Positions 46,915-55,200 of a stretch of 62,716 nt of DNA are shown here, one piece after another. The position numbers and the translations under genes were made by a program. The stretch is taken from NCBI GenBank assembly GCA_946480295.1, contig CAMLIT010000011.1, forward strand, positions 1 through 62,716. The letters run 5' to 3'. Under the pieces are notes generated by a model. That model was given only the letters and a program-made list of their open reading frames with translations. It was not told the origin of the DNA and ran no database searches. Source of the stretch: an uncultured Gemmatimonadota bacterium. Lineage in GTDB: Bacteria; Gemmatimonadota; Gemmatimonadetes; Gemmatimonadales; Gemmatimonadaceae. Numbering within the stretch: the stretch's first letter is position 1; every line of letters begins with the position of its first letter.

Positions 46915-47014
46915 CGTGAGCTCGTGATCCGGGTTCCCGCTGGTACCCCGCACGCCTAGCCTTGGCAGGATCGCGGCCACGGCCGCGAGACGGCCTCGGC
47001 CGGCCCGGGCTCCG

Positions 47015-47542
47015 TCAGTCCACCATGGCCACCGACCGCGCCATGAGCAGGTCCGTCTGCGCGTCGCGGCCGAGCATGAACACGTGCGACCCGACCCGCT
47101 CGAATCCCATCCGGGCGTAGAAGGCGATCGCGCGGGCGTTCCGCTCCCAGACGCCGAGCCACACGGTCCGCGCGCTGCGCCCGACCGCGGCGCCCAGCGC
47201 CTCGTCCATCAGGGACCGGGCGAGCCCGCGCCCCTGCCATCGCGACGCGACGTAGAAGCGCTGGATCTCGATCGGCCGGGGGCCGGTCACCTCGATCGGC
47301 GGCGGTCCGGCGAGAAGCTGGGCATAGCCGGCGATGCCATTGACGTCCTCGGCGAGGAGCACGAGCGCGGCAGGATCGAGGAGCGCCGAGCGCTGTCGCT
47401 CGACCGTGAACGCCTCGCCGACGTAGGCGTCCATGTCCTCCGCCGTGTTCTCCGCGCCAAAGGTCTCGCGAAAGCTCGCGGCGGCGAATCTGGTGAGCGC
47501 TTCGGCGTCGTCAGGCGACGCGACTCGGATCCTGGCAGGCAC
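47015..47542 (-). CDS. GNAT-family N-acetyltransferase
   Basis: A 175-residue acetyltransferase: RVASPDDAEALTRFAAASFRETF at the start (RimI-like), the acetyl-CoA loop YVASRWQGRGLARSLMDEA and the C-terminal GVWERNARAIAFYARMGFERVG. Substrate unknown; similar enzymes act on ribosomal or small-molecule amines. GTG at 47542. Separated from its neighbours by hairpins on both sides, so probably monocistronic. Confidence 0.88.
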   Translation of the reverse strand: MPARIRVASPDDAEALTRFAAASFRETFGAENTAEDMDAYVGEAFTVERQRSALLDPAALVLLAEDVNGIAGYAQLLAGPPPIEVTGPRPIEIQRFYVASRWQGRGLARSLMDEALGAAVGRSARTVWLGVWERNARAIAFYARMGFERVGSHVFMLGRDAQTDLLMARSVAMVD

Positions 47543-47578
47543 GGCCGAAAGCTCGCACGCCGCCAGGCGTCATGCAAA

Positions 47579-47619
47579 CGAGGCGCGGACGGCGTGTGGA
47601 ACCGCCGCTCCGCGCCTCG
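47579..47619 (-). terminator. hairpin between the small membrane protein and GNAT genes
   Basis: An 11-bp stem (CGAGGCGCGGA 47579-47589 / TCCGCGCCTCG 47609-47619) with a structured loop. On the minus strand it is followed by TTTGC only. It probably ends transcripts from the 47640-47795 gene. Moderate support. Confidence 0.5.
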
Positions 47620-47639
47620 ACCAATACGGCCGCCCCGCG

Positions 47640-47795
47640 TCAGACCACTGGCCGGCGCGGTCCCCGGATGAAGTGCAGGATCAGCGCGATGATCGCCAGG
47701 ACGATCAGGATGTGAATGACGCCCGCCGTGACGTGAAAGGCCACGAAGCCGAGCAGCCAGAGCACGAACAGAATGATCGCGATGGTCAGGAGCAT
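47640..47795 (-). CDS. lmo0937-type (DUF5670) tiny membrane protein
   Basis: A 51-residue protein that is nearly all hydrophobic: two helices (MLLTIAIILFVLWLLGFVAF and GVIHILIVLAIIALILHFI) and a basic RGPRRPVV end. This matches the small lmo0937/DUF5670 family, often induced by stress in other bacteria; its role is unknown. ATG at 47795 with GAGGA 6 nt upstream is clearly better than the upstream in-frame start. Confidence 0.85.
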   Translation of the reverse strand: MLLTIAIILFVLWLLGFVAFHVTAGVIHILIVLAIIALILHFIRGPRRPVV

Positions 47796-47931
47796 GGTCG
47801 TCCTCGAGACGGAGAAGGTGGTCTGGCGCGGCATTGCGCCGATTGCCGATCTCAGGGGCAGGAAGCAGGCCACGACCCCGGACCAACCCCGGCGAGCCCG
47901 CCTCGTCAGGCACGCGACACGAACCAATGCA

Positions 47932-47960
47932 TTGACATCCTCAGCAATTTCGCGCACGAT
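47932..47960 (+). promoter_or_regulatory. likely promoter of the cupredoxin lipoprotein
   Basis: TTGACA (47932-47937, perfect), 17-nt spacer, CACGAT (47955-47960). The -10 is weak. The start codon is at 48001. Confidence 0.55.
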
Positions 47961-48000
47961 TGCCGCGCCCTCTTACACCCTCATACGCAGGAGGACTGCG

Positions 48001-48858
48001 ATGCAGAAAGGCAGTATTCTGCTGGCAGCCGCGGCACTGGTCGCCATCGGCTGTACGGCAGAGAAGAAGGCGGCCTCTGACTCGACATCGGGACAGGTGG
48101 CGCAGGCTGGCTCCTCGACGCCGGCGGTCGTGACCGTCCACGCGCGGGACTACGCGTTCGACGCGCCGAACCAGATTCCCGCCGGTGTCACGACCTTCCA
48201 TCTCGTGAATGACGGCCCCGGGTTGCACCACATGCAGCTCGTGCGGCTGGATAGCGGCAAGACCTTCGCCGATCTCGAGCAGGCGCTGAAGAAGCCGGGC
48301 GCTCCCCCGGGGTGGATCGTCTTCGTCGGCGGCCCCAACGCGCCCGACCCACACGGCGAGAGCAACGCCACCCTGGACCTGAAGCCGGGCACGTACGCCC
48401 TGCTGTGCATGGTGGACATGCCGGGCGGCGTCCCGCACTTCGCCAAGGGGATGGTCCATCCGCTGACCGTCACCGCGGATTCCTCGGCCGCCGTCGCGCC
48501 GGCCGCCGACGTCGACATCGCGCTCCAGGACTACTCGTTCCAGCTCTCCAAGCCGCTCACGGCCGGCACGCACGTCATCGCGCTGACCAACAGCTCGTCG
48601 CAGGCGCACGAGGTGGAGCTCGTGAAGCTCGCCCCGGGCAAGACCGTCCAGGACATGCTCACCTGGATCTCGAAGATGCAGGGCCCGCCCCCGGGTTCGG
48701 CGGTCGGCGGCGGCGCGGCGATCGCGCCGGGCGAGCGCGAGCAGTTCAAGGCGAACCTCGAGCCGGGGAACTACGCGCTCATCTGCTTCATCCCCGACAT
48801 CAAGGATGGCAAGCCGCACTTCGTGCACGGCATGGTCAAGGACATCACGATCAGCTGA
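48001..48858 (+). CDS. lipoprotein with tandem cupredoxin-like domains
   Basis: A 285-residue lipoprotein (lipobox ALVAIGC, Cys18). The mature part consists of two similar ~115-residue halves. Each has VTVHARDYAF / VDIALQDYSF at the start, a HHMQLVRLDSGKTFADL / AHEVELVKLAPGKTVQDM block and a GTYALLCMVD / GNYALICFIPD plus HFAKGMVHPLTV / HFVHGMVKDITI end. The fold resembles plastocyanin-type cupredoxins; the conserved His, Cys and Met could bind copper. Strong AGGAGG 6 nt before ATG. Single gene with its own terminator. Role (copper handling or electron transfer) is inferred. Confidence 0.82.
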   Translation: MQKGSILLAAAALVAIGCTAEKKAASDSTSGQVAQAGSSTPAVVTVHARDYAFDAPNQIPAGVTTFHLVNDGPGLHHMQLVRLDSGKTFADLEQALKKPGAPPGWIVFVGGPNAPDPHGESNATLDLKPGTYALLCMVDMPGGVPHFAKGMVHPLTVTADSSAAVAPAADVDIALQDYSFQLSKPLTAGTHVIALTNSSSQAHEVELVKLAPGKTVQDMLTWISKMQGPPPGSAVGGGAAIAPGEREQFKANLEPGNYALICFIPDIKDGKPHFVHGMVKDITIS

Positions 48859-48883
48859 CCGCTCGCGTCGCGAGGTCATGAAC

Positions 48884-48918
48884 GAAACGGGGGAGCCGGA
48901 TGCCGGCTCCCCCGTTTC
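48884..48918 (+). terminator. terminator of the cupredoxin lipoprotein gene
   Basis: A 16-bp perfect stem (left 48884-48899, right 48903-48918) with an ATG loop, followed by ACTTTCC. AAAC at the base on the 5' side and GTTTC on the 3' side make it usable in both directions. Confidence 0.8.
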
Positions 48919-48966
48919 ACTTTCCGCCGGCGTCGCGCCGCGTAGCGAGCGCTCAGGCCTGCCCGT

Positions 48967-49374
48967 TCAGGCGCCCTGGTCGCGCGCCGATGGCATCGCG
49001 CCGAGCGTCTCCACGCACTCCAGCAGCTTCGGGATCGCGACCGGCTTGTGCAGGACGACCCAGCGACCGGGGACGTCGGCCAGCTGGAAGAACTCGTCCA
49101 CCCAGCCGGTGACGAAGATCGTCGGGCGCGGCCCGTACGTCTGCGCCGCGCGCAGCGCGAGGTCCGGGCCGTCCATGTCGGGCAGGCTGATGTCCAGCAC
49201 CAGCAGGTCCGCCCCGCTCCCCTGACGGAGCTGTTCCAGCCCGTCGGCGCCGGACGCCGCCGCCCTGACGTCGTAGCCCTGCGCCTGGAGGATCTCGGTG
49301 AGCAACGCGCGCGTCCCCGGCTCGTCGTCGACGACGAGTACCCGGAGAGAGGCCGCACGCTCACAATCGCTCAT
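48967..49374 (-). CDS. single-domain response regulator (receiver)
   Basis: A 135-residue CheY-like receiver: acidic DD16-17 in VVDDEPG, phospho-acceptor Asp61 in VLDISLPDMDG, Thr89 in VTG, Lys110 in LHKPV. No output domain, and no kinase is adjacent. ATG at 49374 keeps the usual 15-residue lead; an upstream in-frame start exists. It may be the end of a phosphorelay with a kinase elsewhere. Confidence 0.87.
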   Translation of the reverse strand: MSDCERAASLRVLVVDDEPGTRALLTEILQAQGYDVRAAASGADGLEQLRQGSGADLLVLDISLPDMDGPDLALRAAQTYGPRPTIFVTGWVDEFFQLADVPGRWVVLHKPVAIPKLLECVETLGAMPSARDQGA

Positions 49375-49557
49375 GATTGAGTGACTGCCGACGCGAGTCG
49401 CCGTCACCGACACCGCGTCCCGCCGTGATGCGCCGCGCCCTCGGACCCTCGAGCTCCGGCGCGCCGCTGCCGGGCACGCGCATTGCCCTCATGGCGGCGC
49501 GGCGCCGCCGCCGCTCGGCGACAGGTGCCCGCCAGGGCTATCCGCTGGAGACCAGCC

Positions 49558-49782
49558 ATGAGTTCCGAGAAGACCGGGCCGTTGCGTCCTCGCCTCGAGA
49601 AGGTGGAGGAGGTCGTCGAGCAGGCCCTCGACGAGGTCTGCGCCGGCCCGCCCCCGCAGGAGCTGGACACCGGTGAGCTGATCCGCGTCGAGGAGACGCT
49701 GGCCATCGCCGCCGAGGCGGCGAAGGAGGCGGTGACGCTCCGCCGGAAGATCCGGTCGGACGAGGGGGGCGAGGAGCCGTAG
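49558..49782 (+). CDS. small acidic hypothetical protein
   Basis: A 74-residue protein, probably all helical (LEKVEEVVEQALDEVCAG, LIRVEETLAIAAEAAKEAVTLRRKI), strongly acidic and without signal peptide or membrane helix. ATG at 49558 has TGGAG ~9 nt upstream. It is convergent with the GH30 gene and divergent from the receiver gene. No function can be named. Confidence 0.55.
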   Translation: MSSEKTGPLRPRLEKVEEVVEQALDEVCAGPPPQELDTGELIRVEETLAIAAEAAKEAVTLRRKIRSDEGGEEP

Positions 49783-49802
49783 GGGCGCGGCCGCCGGCGC
49801 GC

Positions 49803-51290
49803 TCAGCTCCAGCTGAACGTGACCACCGCGCCCGCCGGCAGAGTATAGCGGAACGACTTTCCGGACCAGCGGACGGAGAAGGTCCGGTCCGCCGTCGCCG
49901 TGTTCAGCACGATGAGGGCTTTCGAGCCGTCGTCCGCGTTGCGGAAGGCGACGCTCTGCAGCCCCTGCACGTCGGTGCTCGACGCGATCCGGTGCGCGCC
50001 GGGGCGGACGAAGCGGCTCGCGTGGCCGAGGGCGAAGTACTCGACGTTGCGCGTGTAGGCGCCGCTCGCCGGGTCGATCGTCACGACCCCGCGACAGTTG
50101 CCGCAGCCGCCGGTGTGCGGGCCGTGGTTCTCGTCGAGCGCCAGATTCCACAGCGCCACGCCGCGCGCCCAGTTGCGCGTCGCCCCGATGATCAGCGTGC
50201 CGACGAACCAGCGCAGGTTCTGCGCGAAGTCGGGAGACCACTCCCCACCGGAGCATTCGGTGAAGTACGTGTCCTTGCCCGGGTAGTCGTCGTGCACCAC
50301 GCCCTGCGCCGCGACGTCGCCCGCGTAGCAGTGCCACGCGACGCCCTGCACGTACCGCCGCGCCGCGCTGTCGGCGAGCACGGCTTCGGGCGACTGCGGC
50401 ACGTCCCAGTTGTGGTCCCAGTCCCAGATCATCGTCTTCAGACCGGCCGCGGCGAGCCGCGGCCCCACGTGCTCGCCGATCACGCGCGCGCGCGCCGGTG
50501 CCTCGAGCCGCATCCCCGGATAGTCCGCCGGCTCGAAGTTCGGCTCGTTCTGCACGGTGATCGCCTGCACCGGCACCCCCTCCGCCGCGTACGCCTGGAT
50601 GAACTTCACGAAATAGTCGGCGAAGGAGTCGTAGAACTCCGGGCGGAGCGTCCCCTGAATGAGGCTGCCCGACGTCTTCATCCAGCCCGGCGGGCTCCAC
50701 GGGCTCGCCACGATCGTGATCTGCGAGTCGATGGCGAGCGCGCGGCGGATCAGCGGCAGCTTGTCCTGGCGATCGGGGGCGATGGAGAAGTGCGCGAGCG
50801 TCGAATCGGTCTGCCCCGCCGGCATGTCGTCGTAGCTGTACTGCCGGAGCGAGAAATCCGACGCGCCCATCGGCACGCGCATGAAGCTGAGGCCGAGCCC
50901 TCCCGAGGCGCGGCCGAAGAGATCCTGGAGCAACGCCTCGCGCTGCGTGGCCGACATCTTCTCCTCGATCAGGTACGCACTCGCGTCGGTGAACGCCGCC
51001 CCGAAGCCGAGCATCGCCTGGTACGTCGTCCGGTCGTCGACGTCGATCGTCGGCGTCGCCGGCGAGGAGTCCGGAAGGAGATACACGTCCGCCTCGTGGC
51101 TCAGCGCCTTCCGCTGATCGGGCGTGGTGAGATACGCCTGGACCGCGACCGCGCCGGCCGGCGGCTCGGGCTTCACCGGCGGCGTCTCACCCGGCGCGCC
51201 CGCGCTGCTGCACGCCGCGGCGCCGAGGAGCGCCACGGTCATCGTCGCGGCCCAGCGTCGGCACCGCGATCCCACCACGCCGTTCGTCAT
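49803..51290 (-). CDS. GH30-family glycoside hydrolase (lipoprotein)
   Basis: A 495-residue secreted lipoprotein (lipobox LLGAAAC, Cys27) of glycoside hydrolase family 30. The TIM barrel carries the acid/base Glu249 in VQNEPNF and the nucleophile Glu345 in FTECSGGEW; ASPWSPPGWMKTSG is also typical. The C-terminal beta-sandwich (SKALIVLNTATADRTFSV) is present. GH30 includes glucosylceramidases, beta-1,6-glucanases and xylanases; beside GH3 and SusCD, beta-1,6-glucan is most likely (inference). ATG at 51290 follows the GH3 stop by 7 nt. Confidence 0.92.
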   Translation of the reverse strand: MTNGVVGSRCRRWAATMTVALLGAAACSSAGAPGETPPVKPEPPAGAVAVQAYLTTPDQRKALSHEADVYLLPDSSPATPTIDVDDRTTYQAMLGFGAAFTDASAYLIEEKMSATQREALLQDLFGRASGGLGLSFMRVPMGASDFSLRQYSYDDMPAGQTDSTLAHFSIAPDRQDKLPLIRRALAIDSQITIVASPWSPPGWMKTSGSLIQGTLRPEFYDSFADYFVKFIQAYAAEGVPVQAITVQNEPNFEPADYPGMRLEAPARARVIGEHVGPRLAAAGLKTMIWDWDHNWDVPQSPEAVLADSAARRYVQGVAWHCYAGDVAAQGVVHDDYPGKDTYFTECSGGEWSPDFAQNLRWFVGTLIIGATRNWARGVALWNLALDENHGPHTGGCGNCRGVVTIDPASGAYTRNVEYFALGHASRFVRPGAHRIASSTDVQGLQSVAFRNADDGSKALIVLNTATADRTFSVRWSGKSFRYTLPAGAVVTFSWS

Positions 51291-51297
51291 CGCGTCA

Positions 51298-53655
51298 TCA
51301 CCTCACGGTCAGCCGTTGCGTCAGCCCGCCGATCATCACGTCGAAGTCGCCGGGCTCCACCACCCACCGATCGTCGCGTCCGATGAAGGCGAGCCGCTGG
51401 ATTGGCAGGCGGAAGCTCACGGTGCGCCGTTCGCCAGGCCGGAGATCGACCTTCCGGAAGTCGCGCAGCCGCTCCATCGAGGGCTCGACCGACGCGTACA
51501 GGTCGCGCACGTAGAGCTGCACCACCTCCTTCCCTTCCCGCGTCCCGGTGTTCGACACCGTCACGCTCACCGTCACCGTGTCCCGCCGGCCCGCCTGCGC
51601 GCGGTCCAGCCGCAGGTCGCTGTAGGCGAAGGTCGTGTAGGAGAGCCCGTAGCCGAAACGCCACTCCGGGTGGTAGCCCCCGGTCGGCGCGTCCGGCGTC
51701 ACGTCCTCGCTCGCCGTACGGTCGTAGTGCACGATGTCACCGGTCGCGCGCGGCCAGCTGAAGGGGAGCCTGCCGCTGGGGTTCACGTCGCCGAACAGCA
51801 CGCCGGCGACCGCCTCCCCGCCGTAAGGCCCCGTCTCGTACCCGGTCACGATCGCGCGCGCGCCGTCCACCACCGCGCGGATCACGCGCGGCCGATCCTG
51901 GAAGATCGTGAGGACGACCGGCGTGCCCGTCGCCTCGATCGCGCGCGCGAGCCGGAGCTGCGCGGCGTCGAGCGTGAGGTCGTCGATGTCCCCCGGCATC
52001 TCCGCCGACGGCTTCTCGGCGAGGCAGACGATGGCGACGTCGGCGTGCCGCGCCGCCTCGATGGCCGCGGCCGTGTCGAGCGGCGCGTCGAAGCTCGCGC
52101 CGGGGACATAGGTGACGCGCTGCGCCCCCACGCGTTCCCGGACGGCGTCGAGCAGCGTCTTCACGCTCTTCGGATAGATGGCCGTGTCCGCGCCCTGCCA
52201 GGTGTACGACCAGGCGCCGTACTCCGCCCACTTCGAGTCCGCGCCGGGGCCGGTCACCAGCACCCGCGCGCTCTTCGAGAGCGGCAGCATGCCGCGGTCG
52301 TTCTTCAGGAGCGTCACCGCCTCCTCGGCCGCCTGACGACTGACCGCCTGGAACGCGGGCGCGCCGACGTTGGCGAGCATCGCGTCGTCGGGATAGGGAT
52401 CGTCGAACAGCCCGAGCTCGAACTTGAGCGTCAGGATGCGGCGCACCGCCTGGTCGATCCGCCACATCGGCACGGCGCCCTCCTTCACGAGCTGGACGAG
52501 GTCGTCGTAGAACGAGTAGTCGGTCGGCACCATGCTCATGTCGACGCCGGCCATCACCGCCATGCGCACCGCGTCCTTGTTCGTGGCGGCCACGTGGTGC
52601 ACCGTGTGCAGCTTCTCGATGTCCTGCCAGTCGGAGACGACGACGCCGGTGAAGTGCAGGTCGCGGCGCAGGAGATCGGTGAGGATCTCGTGGCTCGCGT
52701 GGACCGGGATGCCGTTGATGTCGCCGGAGTTGGCCATCACCGTGCGCAGTCCGGTGTCGATCGCCGCCCTGAACGTGGGGACGAAGTACTCGCGGAGCTG
52801 GCGGTCGGGGATCCACGCCGTCGTGCGGTCCTTCCCGCTCAGCGGCATGCTGTAGCCGAGGTAGTGCTTGCCCGTCGCGGCGACGAACACGTCGCCACCG
52901 ACGCGCGCGTTCCCGTCGGCGGCGGGAGACAGGTGCAGCAGCGAGTCGAGCGACGGCCGCGGATCCTGCTGCTCGGCGGCCACCGCCTCCTTCCCGAGGA
53001 GGCTCGCCAGGTACACGTCCTCGCCGTAGGTCTCGAAGAAGCGCGACCAGAGGGGCTGCCGGCCGAGGTCGAGCACCGGCGCGAAGTTCCAGGTGATGCC
53101 GCTCGCCCGCGTCTCGTACGCGGTGATCTGGTGCCCGCGCTTCACGAGCTCCGGGTTCCACGTCGCCGCCATCGCGATGTTCTGCGGGAAGACGGTCGCC
53201 GCGGTCATGTAGTGGTCGCCGTGCACGGCGTCGATCCCGTAGACGATCGGGATCTTCAGCCGCGTGCGCTGGGCGACGTGCTGGATGGTGGTGATGAGGT
53301 CGCGCCACTGCCGCGGCGAGAGGGCCACGTCCCACACGTTGAGGAGCGACCCGACGTGATGCCTGACGAGTGCGTCCTCAAGCTTCGCCGAGTCGAGGGT
53401 CTGCACGGTGCTGTCGGTGCCGTGCGTGCGCGCGACCGCCTCGATGGTGAGCTGGGTCATCTGGCCCACCTTCTCTTCCAGCGTCATCCGCCGCAGCAGC
53501 GCATCGACGCGAGCGTCGATCCGCGCCGCGGCGCGCGCGGGCGCCCGTTGGGCGCGCGCGGCGGCGGGGGCCGCGAGCCCCGCCGCCGCGAGCACGAGCG
53601 CCAGGCGGAGAATCCGCCCGCGCCCGTGCCGCACCCGTCCCTCGGTGATCACCAT
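51298..53655 (-). CDS. bglX: GH3 beta-glucosidase (BglX-like)
   Basis: A 785-residue exported exo-acting enzyme. Signal peptide (~17-36), GH3 N-terminal TIM barrel (LRRMTLEEKVGQMTQ, FAPVLDLGRQPLWSRFFETYGED, KHYLGY), nucleophile Asp342 in VVVSDWQDI, GH3 C-terminal alpha/beta sandwich (AEEAVTLLKNDRGMLPLS, VTGPGAD), and a fibronectin-III-like end (VSNTGTREGKEVVQLYV). It removes terminal beta-glucose from oligosaccharides in the periplasm. ATG at 53655 overlaps the susD stop by 7 nt; GTG one codon later is equally possible. Confidence 0.95.
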   Translation of the reverse strand: MVITEGRVRHGRGRILRLALVLAAAGLAAPAAARAQRAPARAAARIDARVDALLRRMTLEEKVGQMTQLTIEAVARTHGTDSTVQTLDSAKLEDALVRHHVGSLLNVWDVALSPRQWRDLITTIQHVAQRTRLKIPIVYGIDAVHGDHYMTAATVFPQNIAMAATWNPELVKRGHQITAYETRASGITWNFAPVLDLGRQPLWSRFFETYGEDVYLASLLGKEAVAAEQQDPRPSLDSLLHLSPAADGNARVGGDVFVAATGKHYLGYSMPLSGKDRTTAWIPDRQLREYFVPTFRAAIDTGLRTVMANSGDINGIPVHASHEILTDLLRRDLHFTGVVVSDWQDIEKLHTVHHVAATNKDAVRMAVMAGVDMSMVPTDYSFYDDLVQLVKEGAVPMWRIDQAVRRILTLKFELGLFDDPYPDDAMLANVGAPAFQAVSRQAAEEAVTLLKNDRGMLPLSKSARVLVTGPGADSKWAEYGAWSYTWQGADTAIYPKSVKTLLDAVRERVGAQRVTYVPGASFDAPLDTAAAIEAARHADVAIVCLAEKPSAEMPGDIDDLTLDAAQLRLARAIEATGTPVVLTIFQDRPRVIRAVVDGARAIVTGYETGPYGGEAVAGVLFGDVNPSGRLPFSWPRATGDIVHYDRTASEDVTPDAPTGGYHPEWRFGYGLSYTTFAYSDLRLDRAQAGRRDTVTVSVTVSNTGTREGKEVVQLYVRDLYASVEPSMERLRDFRKVDLRPGERRTVSFRLPIQRLAFIGRDDRWVVEPGDFDVMIGGLTQRLTVR

Positions 53656-55175
53656 CCGGGATTCTGTTTCAGGTACGGGTTGTTGTTCAGCTCCGTCTGC
53701 GGGATCGGGAAGAGGTTGCTCGGCACGCCGTGTACGCCGGTCACCTCGCCCGGGCGATACGACATGAGGAACGCCGTCTTCGCCTTGAAGGTCGAGTCGA
53801 GGATGCCCCAGCGCGAGAGGTCGAACCAGCGCTGGCCCTCGAAGGCGAACTCGCGCCGCCGCTCGAGGCGGACGGAGTCGCGCAGCGCCCCCTGCGACAG
53901 GCCGGACACCGGCGCGATGCCGGCACGCTGGCGTACCGCGTTCAGCGCGGCCTCCGCCGTGCCCGCGCCCGCGACCGGCGCGCCGCCCTCGTTCACCGCC
54001 TCGGCGTACATCAGCAGCACGTCCGCGTAGCGCAGCACGATCCAGTTGTTCGGGAGCTGCTGCCATGCCCGCGCGGTCCGGTCCACCGTGTTCGTCGGAT
54101 CGTAGTACTTCGCGAACGCCGCGCCGTCGGGCATCGCCCACGTGACCGTGTCGTGCAGCTCCGGCACGTAGTACGGCGACTCCATGACCGTGCCGTGGTC
54201 GCCGCGCACGTCGCCCTGAGCGTACTGCTGGACGAGATCCGGGCTCGCCTCCAGCGTTCCCCAGGCGTCGCCGCCCGGGAAGCCCGACGGGAGCTGGAAC
54301 ATGAGCAGCACGCTCCCGACCCATGGGTTCTGGTCCATGCTGCCGTAGTTGATCTCGAAGATGCTCTCGGGGTTGTTCAGCTCCTGCGACACGCGGAAGT
54401 TGTCCTTCCAGTTCGCGTTCAGCGCGTACTGCCCGCTGGCGATGAGCTTCCCCGCGACCGCCGCCGCCTGGTCGTACTTCTTCTCGGTGAGATAGACCTT
54501 GGCGAGCAACGCCTCGGCCGCCCCCGTGGTCGCCCGGCCGATGTCCGCGCCCGCGAGCTCCGACTTCGGCAGCAGCATCCGGTCGGCCGCCGTCAGGTCG
54601 TTCTCGATCAGCGCGTACACCGAGTCGGCGGGGACCTGCGGCACCTGCGCCTCCTTCACCGTCTTCACCTCGTGCAGCATCACCGGCACGTCGCCGAACA
54701 TGCGCACCAGGTCGAAGTACATCAGCGCGCGAAGGAAGTGCGCCTCGCCGAGGACGCGATTGCGCTGCACGGTGTCCATGACGATCGACGGCACGCGGTC
54801 CAGCACGATGTTCGCCTTGTTGATCGTGATGTACGCGTTGCTCCACTGGTTGTCGAGCGACCAGAGGCTGGCGTCGAAGGTGTAGTCGGCGAGCTGGTGG
54901 CCGTCCGGGCCGAAGTTCGCCGCCAGCACGTCGTCCGAGGCGATGTCGGACTCGTACCAGTAGTAGAAGTACGTCCACGGCAGCTGCGCGTAGACGGCGT
55001 TCACCGCCGCCACCGCGTCCTCCGCCGAGTGGTAGAAGTTCTCCGTGGTCAGGACGTCCGTCGGCTTGGGCGCGAGGAAATTGTCGCACCCGGCCGCGGC
55101 CAGCCCGAGGACCGCCAGGCACCCCGCCAGCGCGAGGCGGCGGAGTCCGGCGGGCCGGAATCGAGTCGTGTTCAT
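53649..55175 (-). CDS. susD: SusD/RagB-family surface glycan-binding lipoprotein
   Basis: A 508-residue outer-membrane lipoprotein (lipobox LGLAAAGC, Cys30). It has the SusD N-terminal signature FLAPKPTDVLTTENFYHSAEDAV, TPR-like helices (EAHFLRALMYFDLVRMFGDVPV), and the C-terminal RRREFAFEGQRWFDLSRWG and NPYLKQNPGW. SusD caps the SusC channel and binds the glycan. ATG at 55175 is chosen to fit the signal peptide. Its start is 25 nt from the susC stop; its end overlaps the GH3 gene. Confidence 0.96.
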   Translation of the reverse strand: MNTTRFRPAGLRRLALAGCLAVLGLAAAGCDNFLAPKPTDVLTTENFYHSAEDAVAAVNAVYAQLPWTYFYYWYESDIASDDVLAANFGPDGHQLADYTFDASLWSLDNQWSNAYITINKANIVLDRVPSIVMDTVQRNRVLGEAHFLRALMYFDLVRMFGDVPVMLHEVKTVKEAQVPQVPADSVYALIENDLTAADRMLLPKSELAGADIGRATTGAAEALLAKVYLTEKKYDQAAAVAGKLIASGQYALNANWKDNFRVSQELNNPESIFEINYGSMDQNPWVGSVLLMFQLPSGFPGGDAWGTLEASPDLVQQYAQGDVRGDHGTVMESPYYVPELHDTVTWAMPDGAAFAKYYDPTNTVDRTARAWQQLPNNWIVLRYADVLLMYAEAVNEGGAPVAGAGTAEAALNAVRQRAGIAPVSGLSQGALRDSVRLERRREFAFEGQRWFDLSRWGILDSTFKAKTAFLMSYRPGEVTGVHGVPSNLFPIPQTELNNNPYLKQNPGW

Positions 55176-55200
55176 AGGCTTCGCTGAGCTCCGTGCCGCC

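Noticed and set aside
51124..54030. 968-codon plus-strand open frame opposite GH3/SusD
   Set aside because: Crosses several well-supported minus-strand genes and has shadow-like composition (runs of His/Arg/Val/Asp); no motif recognised.
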